Positions 53,928 through 62,402 of a stretch of 64,000 nucleotides of DNA are shown here, piece after piece. The notes under the pieces were generated by a model that was not told the origin of the DNA, did no database searches, and saw only the letters and a program-made list of their open reading frames with translations. A program made the position numbers and the translations under genes. Origin of the DNA: Arenibacter sp. 6A1 (GTDB taxonomy: Bacteria; Bacteroidota; Bacteroidia; Flavobacteriales; Flavobacteriaceae); assembly GCF_012272855.1 (NCBI RefSeq), contig NZ_JAAXCQ010000014.1, forward strand, positions 51,835 to 115,834, given 5' to 3'. Every line of letters starts with the position of its first letter. The first letter of the stretch is position 1.

Positions 53928-56900
53928 TTATTCCTTCTCTAAAACTATTTTTCGAATCATCAGGTTACTGGCCTTGGTTGCCGTGGTTTTCAAAACAAGC
54001 TTTCCGTCATTACTGTCTTCCCTCATTACATGGAATTTCACCCATTTCCCTCCATGGGTGTTATGGGGGCCTAGTTGTACTTTCCTGCCCTCGAATTCTA
54101 TATATCCTTCCCGCCCTTGGTGGTTCCAATCGTCGAATAATACATAGAAACTTCCTAATATACCGCTAGGACAATCTATGGTAAGGGTCATTTTTTCTCC
54201 GTGCCAAGCACTGCCATAAGTATCCTTCCAAACGCCATCTGATTGTAGGTTGTAGGTGACATTTTCTTTTTGAACAACAACTTGGTCTACCTCTTTGGTC
54301 CACTGAACGTCCGTATTTTTTACTTCTAATAAGTCGGCCGAGTTAACCTGTAACAAATCATTGTCGAAACCTTCATCTATGGTGGCTTCAACAGCCTTAG
54401 GGATTAAAGGAAAAAGGGCTGTCAAAAATGTTGTATCAACTTCTAGGGTAGGGGTAAAAGCGTCGGATTTCATATAGTCCACAAGGCTGTGTTTTAACTG
54501 CTTTGCTACGGGAGAATTATTTTCGGAAATATTAAAGCCACATACCAAAATCTTGCCTTTTCCAACCTTAAATTCAAATATAGCACCTTCTTTATTGTTG
54601 CGGTGAAAATCGTCTACCACCTGTACTATGGGTTTATATTCCTTTGGAGTATTATTTAAAACGAAGGCTTTTGAAGCATTCATGATTGGTTCCCATTGCC
54701 AATCGCTGTGGAACGATGTTGGGAAATTATTAAAAGCCGCATGTTCGTTCTGAACCAATAGGCCAATATTTGTTTTACCCTGGCCAGGAAAGAATGTCAA
54801 CGACCAATACAATGGATGGAAATTTAGACCAACACTGTTCTCTTCGGTCCCCAATTGATTGGCGAATAACATTACTTTCCTGCCTTTCTCCAAGGCTTTC
54901 AATGCTTTGCTGTCTAATGAGGGCGTAAAATATATTTCACTGTCATCTGTTGTTGGCAATTGGGAAGGGTAGACCCAAATATCCCAAGTATTTTTAAAAA
55001 GGGAATTCTCCAAGGCTAGGGAAATGGTCAGTTTTTGTGCGCGATCAATAGAATTTAAAGGAAAATTAAAGCTTCCTATATCCGTCAAGCTGCCTATTTC
55101 CAAATCTTTTATGGACCACTTTTCTTCCTTTAAAATCGTTCCCTTATCGGTCAGAACCTTGGCAATAATAACTCCTCCTTTGATGGGGTACTGCCCATAA
55201 TGGGAAATCTGTGCACTGGCTTCAAATATTTCTTCCGTATTCCAAACAAATTTCTTCATTCGCAATAAGGGGACTGTTTCATCAAAATGTTGTTTGAATT
55301 TTTCAGGGGTTGTTATTCCTTTGCTGTCCCAATGCGCATCTAACCAACCGATGAGTGCTTCCCCTTGCCCTTGGTAGTCCTGGATACTCAATAATTGAAC
55401 CCCGGCGCAGCTTTTAGTCCTCAAAAATGATTCGGTTTCATATTTGTACATGATTTGGTTCAGTGCTCCTGAAGCCATTTTAAAGTCCTTATCCTGGTCC
55501 GCAATACCATTTTTTACGGCAACTTCCTTAAAAGCTTCTAAATTCCTAGCTTTGAGTACGCCCGTATATTTGTTAATTTCATCCCAAGTAGGGTACACTG
55601 GCCATTGCCCTATCTCATGGGCAATTATTGGAATGTTCATTTGCGAATAAACATCCTCAAAATCCCAGTCGGTTCGTGCACCGTTCAGTCCTCTTGTACG
55701 GCCAACGCCCTGAATGTAATGGGTAGCCATATAATCATCTACCTCGGTGATGTTACGGGCGGTAGAAACGGAATAAAGCCTTCTGTTGTCCTTCTTTTTT
55801 AAATCTGCGACCCACTCTTTCATAATATCGAAATCGGAATTGCCCAATTCGTTTCCTATGCAGAACATGGTAAAGGAAGGATGGTTGCCGTAAGTGTCTA
55901 CCACCCTGTTCATTTCTTCGATGACAAAGGCATCACGAATGGGATCTAGGCCTAAGCCTTTAGGATATCCTTTGGTGTCCATTTCTGGCCTTCCCTTTAT
56001 TTTCATATCCTCGCTCATCCACCAATCAATCCAGATGGAAGCTTCTGCCTGCAAATAAATGCCCACCCTATTGGCTGCTTTAAAAGCTGCTTCCGGGGGA
56101 CACCATGAATGGAATCTGGCGTGGTTTAGCCCATATTCCTTATACGTTTTAAAGATGCGTACCCAATCTTCTACTTTTGTAGAAGGATAGCCGGTCAACG
56201 GAAAATGTACGCAATCTAGATTACCCCGTAAGAAAACAGGATCCCCATTGATCGTAATGTTAGTACCATTATGACCAATCTCTTGGTATCCAAATTCTGT
56301 TTCATGGGAATCTTCATGTTTTCTTGTTTTGATCTTTGTTTTAAGAGTGTACACCGTAGGGTCAAATTCGTTCCATTTTTTGAGTTTTCCATCAAGATCA
56401 ATAAGTATTTCTAATTTATTTGTTCCTGAGGTCAGCTTTTGTGAAACGGACAGTTCTTTAACCAATGCTGGTTTTCCCAGTTCCTGTATTTGAAGTACAA
56501 TAGTTGTTTTTGCTTCTTGCTCGGCCGTTATTTCCAATGCAACTTTCAACTGGTCCTTGTCGAGCAATGAAAAGGTTCTTACATTATGAATATAAGTGGG
56601 GTCTTGTGCCCTAATCTCCATAGCTCCAACGATTCCGTTCCAAATACCTTGGGTATAGGCACCATAGGCGTGGCCCTTATCGCCAATATTGTGTATCATT
56701 TCATTGTCCACCTCAATAACGAGCCGATGTTTTCCAGGGGAGAGTTTTCCAATTTTATGGACATGTGGAGTTCCTAAGGCATCCTGGGTGCTAAGTTCCT
56801 TGCCGTCGATAAAAATTTTGGATTGCCATAATACGCGTTCAAGGAAAATGGTAAGCTGCTTGTCTTTCCAGTTTTTAGGGATGACAATTTCTTTCTCAAA

Positions 56901-57170
56901 ACTGGCCACACCCAAATATTTATACGCTGGGGTAAGTACACCAAAATCGGACCCTTTAGTTTTGATGCCAAAGCCCTGCTGGGCCAGGGAAGAAGGCAAT
57001 TGGATAATGCCTTCCATTTTGTTGCTCGCGGAGGAATTGTCTACAGTTGGATGGTCCGTATTTAAGCGTACATACCAACTTCCGGTAAGATTTATGGTCT
57101 GGTGTTGCCCTTTTAGACTATTTATAAAGGCAAAAGCAAGTACAATAAGAGCAATTTTTTTCCAATACAT
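53928..57170 (-). CDS. GH2-family glycoside hydrolase, exported
   Basis: A 1080-residue exported GH2 enzyme (signal peptide ~1-21, NSLKGQ). N-terminal sugar-binding domain ~25-190 (TGSWYVRLNTDHPT, SFEKEIVIPKNWKDKQL, GIWNGIVGAMEIRA); Ig-like ~195-300; TIM barrel ~305-620 with INGDPVFLRGNLDCVHFPLTGYPS, HARFHSWCPPEAAFKAANRVGIYLQAEA, acid/base Glu441 in FCIGNELGNSDF, and nucleophile Glu519 in PIIAHEIGQW. The last ~350 residues are extra beta domains ending in a jelly-roll-like module. The CVHFPLTGYP loop is unlike that of the GH2 at 42971, so specificity differs. Substrate may be a beta-galactoside, beta-glucuronide or other beta-linked sugar. Follows an MFS sugar porter by 95 bases. Confidence 0.9.
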   Translation of the reverse strand: MYWKKIALIVLAFAFINSLKGQHQTINLTGSWYVRLNTDHPTVDNSSASNKMEGIIQLPSSLAQQGFGIKTKGSDFGVLTPAYKYLGVASFEKEIVIPKNWKDKQLTIFLERVLWQSKIFIDGKELSTQDALGTPHVHKIGKLSPGKHRLVIEVDNEMIHNIGDKGHAYGAYTQGIWNGIVGAMEIRAQDPTYIHNVRTFSLLDKDQLKVALEITAEQEAKTTIVLQIQELGKPALVKELSVSQKLTSGTNKLEILIDLDGKLKKWNEFDPTVYTLKTKIKTRKHEDSHETEFGYQEIGHNGTNITINGDPVFLRGNLDCVHFPLTGYPSTKVEDWVRIFKTYKEYGLNHARFHSWCPPEAAFKAANRVGIYLQAEASIWIDWWMSEDMKIKGRPEMDTKGYPKGLGLDPIRDAFVIEEMNRVVDTYGNHPSFTMFCIGNELGNSDFDIMKEWVADLKKKDNRRLYSVSTARNITEVDDYMATHYIQGVGRTRGLNGARTDWDFEDVYSQMNIPIIAHEIGQWPVYPTWDEINKYTGVLKARNLEAFKEVAVKNGIADQDKDFKMASGALNQIMYKYETESFLRTKSCAGVQLLSIQDYQGQGEALIGWLDAHWDSKGITTPEKFKQHFDETVPLLRMKKFVWNTEEIFEASAQISHYGQYPIKGGVIIAKVLTDKGTILKEEKWSIKDLEIGSLTDIGSFNFPLNSIDRAQKLTISLALENSLFKNTWDIWVYPSQLPTTDDSEIYFTPSLDSKALKALEKGRKVMLFANQLGTEENSVGLNFHPLYWSLTFFPGQGKTNIGLLVQNEHAAFNNFPTSFHSDWQWEPIMNASKAFVLNNTPKEYKPIVQVVDDFHRNNKEGAIFEFKVGKGKILVCGFNISENNSPVAKQLKHSLVDYMKSDAFTPTLEVDTTFLTALFPLIPKAVEATIDEGFDNDLLQVNSADLLEVKNTDVQWTKEVDQVVVQKENVTYNLQSDGVWKDTYGSAWHGEKMTLTIDCPSGILGSFYVLFDDWNHQGREGYIEFEGRKVQLGPHNTHGGKWVKFHVMREDSNDGKLVLKTTATKASNLMIRKIVLEKE

Positions 57171-57265
57171 TTTATGGTGTTTTTAACCTGATTTTTAATA
57201 CATTAAATTTAGATCCCATATTCGTAATTATAATGGATTCCTGTCTGTATAGGTTTTTACGGTAT

Positions 57266-58669
57266 TCATGGGTTTTGTTTTTTTATACACAACTCTAATT
57301 CTTCCAGACTTTTACCCTTTGTTTCCGGTAATTTCTTTTTTATGAAAATAAAGCCTAGAACACATATGCCGCTATACATCCAAAATGTACCATAAGTACC
57401 TAATAGGTTGTTCAGGATAGGAAAGGTAAAGGTGAGAACAAAGGAGGACAACCATAATGAAAATGTAGCGATAGACATTCCTGTTGCGCGCAAATTGCTA
57501 GGGAAAATTTCGGAGAGTATCACCCAAGTAACTGGAGCCAAAGACATGGCGTAAATGCCAATTGCCATGAATACCAATAATAATACGGGCCACCCCCTGA
57601 ATTCAAAATAATATGCCGCACCAAGGAAAACATACACCACGGCCAGCCCTATGGCGCCGAAAAGCATTAACTTCCGGCGACCCCAGCTTTCTACTGTCAT
57701 CATCGCCACAAAAGTAAAAACGAGGTTAACACTTCCTGTAATTACAATGTTAAAAAACATGTCTCCAACACTATAGCCTGCAGCTGTAAATACTTCTTCG
57801 GCATAGTTAAATATAATATTGATGCCGCACCATTGTTGAAAAATGGCCAATACAACGCCTATACCAAGGATGGACAAGATTTTTTTGTCCTTTATTTCGG
57901 AAGCTGTGATTTTTTGTCTTGAATTTGTTTTCAAAGATGACTTCATACTCCTTATCTCATTTTTAGCATATTCCCTTCCTCCTATTTTTTTTAAAAATTT
58001 GGAAGCGGTACCTTCATTACCTGTCTTTACAAGAAATCGAGGACTTTTGGGAACAAGGAACATTAGGAAAAAGAAAAGTCCAGCAGGAATTAATTCGGCC
58101 CAGAACATAATACGCCAACCGTATTGGCCGTTCCAAGAAGCGTTTAATTCAGAAGGCCCAAAATCTGTTGGAATGGTTTCGGCGATACCCCAATTAGTTA
58201 TCTGTGCTGCCAATATCCCAACCACTATGGTCAATTGATTGATAGCTACCAATTGTCCGCGATATTTTGCAGGGGCAATTTCTGCAATATACATAGGAGA
58301 AATTGTTGAGGCTAGGCCTATGCCTAAGCCGCCAATCAGCCTAAAGACAATAAAAGTGGTAAACCCATCGGAAAAACCCGTGCCCAATGCGGAGATCATA
58401 TACAATGCAGCGGCAAAGATTAGAGAGTTCTTTCGGCCCCATGTATCGGCTAATACGGCCGAAAGCCCTGCGCCAAAAACACAGCCAACTAAGGCGCTGC
58501 TCATGGCCCAGCCTTGTAAGGTAGGGATGTCGGCTATGGCAAAGTACAGTTCGTAAAAAGGTTTGGCACCTCCGATTACAACCCAATCATATCCGAATAA
58601 GAAACCGCCCATGGCGGAAACCAAGGCGAGAAACAAAAGGTATTTGATGTTTATTGGGGAATGGTTCAT
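57266..58669 (-). CDS. MFS sugar porter
   Basis: A 467-residue inner-membrane symporter of the sugar-porter family with 12 hydrophobic helices. Signatures: GFLFGYDWVVIGGA in helix 1, DTWGRKNSLI in the first cytoplasmic loop, RLIGGLGIGLASTISPMYIAEIAPAKYRGQLV, PKSPRFLVK after helix 6, QQWCGINIIFNYAEEVF in helix 7, ESWGRRKLM, SEIFPSNLRATGMSIATF, and the end PETKGKSLEEL. It brings a monosaccharide released by the neighbouring glycosidases into the cell. First gene of an operon with GH2 (53928). Divergent from AraC at 58824, which probably regulates it. Confidence 0.95.
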   Translation of the reverse strand: MNHSPINIKYLLFLALVSAMGGFLFGYDWVVIGGAKPFYELYFAIADIPTLQGWAMSSALVGCVFGAGLSAVLADTWGRKNSLIFAAALYMISALGTGFSDGFTTFIVFRLIGGLGIGLASTISPMYIAEIAPAKYRGQLVAINQLTIVVGILAAQITNWGIAETIPTDFGPSELNASWNGQYGWRIMFWAELIPAGLFFFLMFLVPKSPRFLVKTGNEGTASKFLKKIGGREYAKNEIRSMKSSLKTNSRQKITASEIKDKKILSILGIGVVLAIFQQWCGINIIFNYAEEVFTAAGYSVGDMFFNIVITGSVNLVFTFVAMMTVESWGRRKLMLFGAIGLAVVYVFLGAAYYFEFRGWPVLLLVFMAIGIYAMSLAPVTWVILSEIFPSNLRATGMSIATFSLWLSSFVLTFTFPILNNLLGTYGTFWMYSGICVLGFIFIKKKLPETKGKSLEELELCIKKQNP

Positions 58670-58763
58670 GTTGTATTTTATATGGACTTTAGTCTTGGGC
58701 CCAATGTTTAGGATTCTGTAAATTTAAATAAGTTAAACATTTCTTAATCGCAAAGGATTATTA

Positions 58764-58782
58764 TATAATTGTGCAAATTATA
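58764..58782. promoter_or_regulatory. 19-bp inverted repeat, possible operator
   Basis: TATAATT, GTGCA, AATTATA: perfect 7-bp arms in the 154-base gap between the MFS gene and the divergent AraC gene. It sits 42 bases before the AraC start. AT-rich palindromes arise by chance in such DNA, so this is only a candidate site. Confidence 0.3.
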
Positions 58783-58823
58783 CTTTACAGGTAATTTATT
58801 AAATAGATAAAGGGTAGAAATAT

Positions 58824-59705
58824 ATGGACAATTATACTATCAAAGAGGGTTTTTTGGGGCAAAGAATGATTGTACTGCCAAATGAGGTGAAAAAACACTT
58901 AGGTGCTAACCCTATTACAAGGTCTTTTTACATAACGGATTTGGGCTATTACCCTAACGCAAACCATCATCAAAGGGTTCGGGAAAAAGGCGCAAGCGAG
59001 TATATATTTATTTATTGTACAAAAGGAGAAGGCTGGTACAAATTGGATGACGAAATTATACCTGTTTTGCCGAATCAATTTTTTATAATACCCAAGAATA
59101 CCAAACATAGCTACGGGGCACAAAATCGGAATCCTTGGACCATTTATTGGATGCATTTTGATGGGGCTCTTGTGGCTAGCTTATTCGAAAGATATTGCGC
59201 GAACGATAAGAAACCCATAACAGTTCCCTTTGAAAGTGGACGGATCAATTTGTTCGGACAAATTTTTAAAATTTACGGCAGTAGTTATATCGAACCTCAA
59301 ATGGAATATGCGAATCTTTCGGCTTTAAACTTCCTTAGTTCCTTTATTTATAGTGATATCAATAATGTAAGCCACAATGATTATGAAAACTTAGTAGATT
59401 CTATAATTGATTTCTTGATCAATAACTTAGATAAGTCGTTTACTTCTAAAGATATAGCAGGTAATTTTAATTATTCTTCATCGTATATATTTAGCCTATT
59501 TAAAAAAAAGACAGGATATTCCCTGATTCATTTTTTTAATTTAAAAAAAATACAAAAGTCCTGTGAGTATATAAAATTTACCGACATGAATATAAAGGAG
59601 ATAAGTTTTAAACTTGGTTACCATGACCCCTTATATTTTTCAAGGATTTTTAAAAGATATATGGGGGTTTCACCAAAAAAATACCGAGACCAATTAGAAA
59701 ATTAA
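58824..59705 (+). CDS. AraC-family regulator of the MFS/GH2 operon
   Basis: A 293-residue AraC regulator. The N-terminal AraC-type arabinose-binding cupin has RVREKGASEYIFIYCTKGEGWYKLDDEIIPVLPNQFFIIPKNTKHSYGA, typical of sugar-sensing AraC members (LPNQFFIIP...HSYGA). The C-terminal HTH domain has LDKSFTSKDIAGNFNYSSSYIFSLFKKKTGYSLIHFF and MNIKEISFKLGYHDPLYFSRIFKRYMGVSPKKYRD. Start ATG 58824, divergent from the MFS gene, so control of the 58669-53928 operon is inferred. It converges with a second AraC gene at 59775. Confidence 0.93.
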   Translation: MDNYTIKEGFLGQRMIVLPNEVKKHLGANPITRSFYITDLGYYPNANHHQRVREKGASEYIFIYCTKGEGWYKLDDEIIPVLPNQFFIIPKNTKHSYGAQNRNPWTIYWMHFDGALVASLFERYCANDKKPITVPFESGRINLFGQIFKIYGSSYIEPQMEYANLSALNFLSSFIYSDINNVSHNDYENLVDSIIDFLINNLDKSFTSKDIAGNFNYSSSYIFSLFKKKTGYSLIHFFNLKKIQKSCEYIKFTDMNIKEISFKLGYHDPLYFSRIFKRYMGVSPKKYRDQLEN

Positions 59706-59774
59706 AGTAGGGTTGGCATAGCGATGATTTTTAGGAAAGCATGCCTGTTAATAAACCTCCATTAAGACTTTAGA

Positions 59775-60653
59775 TTAGATCTGGTTAATTTTTTTTATGA
59801 TTTGTGATCGAACATAGGATTTTGGGGTGTATCCTGTGAATTTTTTAAAAGTAGTGGCAAAATATTGCGAAGAACCAAATCCAAGATCAAAAGCAACCTC
59901 TGTGACCTTTCTTCCTTTTAATAGGTCTTGTTTGGCCCGATCTATCTTTAGCCGGTTAATATATTCTTTAGGAGGCATTCCAGAATTTGATTTAAACCAA
60001 GCTTTAAAATATCCGGTTGACATATCTACTAACTTTGCAAGTTCATCAACATAAATGATGCGATCTAGGTTTTTTGAGATAAAACTGTCCACTGTATTCA
60101 ATTTTATGGAAGGGGTGGTTTTCTGTGGTTTTTTAGAAAGAATAAGGGTTTCTAGCAATAATTGAACAATTAACTGATCTAATTGTATTTTGGATAGGGT
60201 GGAGTCTACATTTTCAAGACATTCAATCAGTTTTTCCAAGATCAATTTTAACTGAAAGGAACCTTTAAATATGCTTCCCGATGTATCTAAAAGGCCATTC
60301 AGCAAAAATTCTGTTTGTTTTTTAGGCAGGTTGCAAAGTTTGCCTTTAGACGGGTTTACTAGAAGCTGAATCCAAAACAGTTCGCCTTTATCCTCGGGGA
60401 ATTCGCCCGTACTGTGAATAGTATCTGGAGGCACTACAAAGATATCATTACCATTGAGTTCGTATAATTGCTCTCCAATCTTATAGTGTTGTTGACCATT
60501 CATACAAAAGCAAATCTCCAAAGCTCCTTTGTGTTGATGCTGCTCTAGTCCCGGTTGTACCCTATTGTATTTATAATGACCAAAAGAAAGGCCTCTTTTT
60601 ATGCCGTAATCTTGAAGCTTATATACGCTTCTTTCTTGCTTTTCTAATTCCAT
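59775..60653 (-). CDS. AraC-family regulator divergent from PhyH/GH89 operon
   Basis: A ~292-residue AraC regulator. I choose ATG 60653 (MELEKQERSVYKLQDYG); the frame extends 28 codons upstream into the divergent promoter region, which is unlikely to be translated. Sensing domain: QHQHKGALEICFCMNGQQHYKIGEQLYELNGNDIFVVPPDTIHSTGE. HTH domain: RIIYVDELAKLVDMSTGYFKAWFKSNSGMPPKEYINRLKI and RKVTEVAFDLGFGSSQYFATTFKKFTGYTPKSYV. It lies 85 bases from the divergent PhyH gene and probably controls 60739 onward, including GH89. Confidence 0.92.
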   Translation of the reverse strand: MELEKQERSVYKLQDYGIKRGLSFGHYKYNRVQPGLEQHQHKGALEICFCMNGQQHYKIGEQLYELNGNDIFVVPPDTIHSTGEFPEDKGELFWIQLLVNPSKGKLCNLPKKQTEFLLNGLLDTSGSIFKGSFQLKLILEKLIECLENVDSTLSKIQLDQLIVQLLLETLILSKKPQKTTPSIKLNTVDSFISKNLDRIIYVDELAKLVDMSTGYFKAWFKSNSGMPPKEYINRLKIDRAKQDLLKGRKVTEVAFDLGFGSSQYFATTFKKFTGYTPKSYVRSQIIKKINQI

Positions 60654-60738
60654 CAAAAAATGTATAAAAAAGTAATATAGTACAAAATTTATAGACTTTT
60701 GATGATTATAGTTACATATTTGGCATTCTTTAAACAAG

Positions 60739-61470
60739 ATGATGGAAACTAGAAGATTAGAATTTACGAATCAAGGCTTTACTAAGATAGATACTTTGCT
60801 TACCCTAGCGGAGGTAGAAGCCTTACGAGCTATTTATGATAATTTGCTCCAGGACAAAATAGCAACGGCTCACCTACGTAGCGATCTTGCCGGTGCGGAC
60901 AATACCTCTGGCAAAACAGTAGAGCGTATTACACAAATTATGAGACCAAGTACGGTAAATCCCGAACTGCTGAGACATAGGGCCTACGAAAAAGCATTGG
61001 AACTTGTAAAGAAATTGCTTGGAGATGATATGGAGCTTGACTTTGATATGATGATCAATAAGGCTCCCCATACAAATTCTCCAACCCCTTGGCATCAAGA
61101 TGCTGCTTATTGGATAGATATGCCCGATAAAAGATCGGCCAGTTGTTGGATCGCCTTGGATGAAGTCTTTGAAGAAAATGGCTGTATGTGGTTTATACCT
61201 AAAAAGGAAGGAGATTCTGTGCTCCCACATAAAAACCTGCCCTATGGAGGGGCCCTTTATTGTGAAACCGACACCGATGGGGCAAAGAGTATGCCGCTTC
61301 ATCCCGGCGGATGCACTTTTCATGATGGATTTACCCTGCATTTTAGCCAAGGAAACAGTACAGATACCCAACGCCGTGCGCTGATCCTAAATTTTAGGCC
61401 CATAAAAATGATCGCGTTGGAAAGAGAGCAAGGGGTAGATCATACCGGAGAGAGAAAGCAGAGAAAGTGA
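60739..61470 (+). CDS. PhyH-family Fe(II)/2-oxoglutarate oxygenase
   Basis: A 243-residue cytoplasmic oxygenase. Iron ligands are His119 and Asp121 in TPWHQDAAYW, with His201 in DGFTLHFSQGNSTDTQRRAL; Arg212 or 213 is the probable 2-oxoglutarate contact. The segment RSASCWIALDEVFEENGCMWFIPKKEGD is typical of PhyH enzymes. Shorter than and not closely similar to the PhyH at 19472, but also paired with a divergent AraC gene. First gene of an operon with a sugar-isomerase-like protein and GH89, which points to oxidation or demethylation of a sugar released by GH89 or its partners. Either of two adjacent ATGs may be used. Confidence 0.9.
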   Translation: MMETRRLEFTNQGFTKIDTLLTLAEVEALRAIYDNLLQDKIATAHLRSDLAGADNTSGKTVERITQIMRPSTVNPELLRHRAYEKALELVKKLLGDDMELDFDMMINKAPHTNSPTPWHQDAAYWIDMPDKRSASCWIALDEVFEENGCMWFIPKKEGDSVLPHKNLPYGGALYCETDTDGAKSMPLHPGGCTFHDGFTLHFSQGNSTDTQRRALILNFRPIKMIALEREQGVDHTGERKQRK

Positions 61471-61546
61471 TTTAATTCCTATCATCCGATTTCCCATTAA
61501 TTAAATTCTAAATCTTATGGTGTCTTTTGAAAACAAGTAGAAATAA

Positions 61547-62383
61547 ATGAACCTTAAATTTATATACCCCCGTTGGGGCAGCTCAGAAGTATCATGGCCT
61601 GTTTTTTTAAATAAGGTAAAAGAGGCCGGTTACCATGGTGTAGAAATAGATCTGCCGATGGACGGTTCCCGGAAAAGTGAAATTTGTGCTATGTTGAAAG
61701 ATTTTGAATTGGATTTTGTGGCCCAACATTGGGAAACCAAGGAGGCCGATTTTAAAAAGCATCAGGAGATGTATAAAAGACATTTGTACAATCTGGCTGA
61801 AGCCAATCCATTATTCATAAACTCCCATACAGGTATGGACTTTTATTCGCGGGCTCAGAATGGTGGGTTAATAGAACTGGCCCATAAAATAGAAGAGGAA
61901 ACCGGTATTACAATAACTCATGAAACCCATCGTTCTCGCTTCTCTTTTGCTGCTCACGCCTGTTTGTCTTATTTGGAGGATTATCCTTTTTTGAAACTTA
62001 CCTCTGACTTTTCGCATTGGTGTTGCGTTGCCGAGTCTTTATTAGAAAATCAGCCAACAGCAGTAGATAAGGCCATTGAACACACCTATCATATCCATGC
62101 TCGTGTGGGGTCGGCCCAGAGTCCGCAGGTCATAGATCCTCGAGATGTAAATTACAAAAATGAGCTAGACCGGTTCAACGAATGGTGGGGGTTAATGATA
62201 ACACATGCCTTGGAAAATAAACGCCCCTTCGTTACGGTCACTCCCGAATATGGTCCCCATCCCTATACACCATATAAGACAAATACTCAAATACCGATAT
62301 GTGACCAATGGGAAATCAATCAATTCATTCGAAAGGAAATTGTAGAGAACTACAGAAATCTATTTCAAACTTTTAATACTTAA
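61547..62383 (+). CDS. Cytoplasmic xylose-isomerase-like TIM-barrel protein
   Basis: A 278-residue protein of the sugar-phosphate isomerase/epimerase superfamily, without signal peptide. It shares its motifs with the exported protein at 47517: GYHGVEIDLPMD, FINSHTGMDFYSRAQN, HETHRSRFSFAA, LTSDFSHWCCVAESLL, HIHARVGSAQSPQVIDP, VTPEYGPHPYTPY and DQWEINQFIRKEI. Conserved Glu, His and Asp residues form the expected divalent-metal site. Lies between PhyH (76 bases before) and GH89 (19 bases after) in one operon. I infer isomerisation, epimerisation or cleavage of the sugar made by those enzymes; which one is unknown. Confidence 0.87.
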   Translation: MNLKFIYPRWGSSEVSWPVFLNKVKEAGYHGVEIDLPMDGSRKSEICAMLKDFELDFVAQHWETKEADFKKHQEMYKRHLYNLAEANPLFINSHTGMDFYSRAQNGGLIELAHKIEEETGITITHETHRSRFSFAAHACLSYLEDYPFLKLTSDFSHWCCVAESLLENQPTAVDKAIEHTYHIHARVGSAQSPQVIDPRDVNYKNELDRFNEWWGLMITHALENKRPFVTVTPEYGPHPYTPYKTNTQIPICDQWEINQFIRKEIVENYRNLFQTFNT

Positions 62384-62402
62384 GATAAACGCCATTAGCA
62401 TC

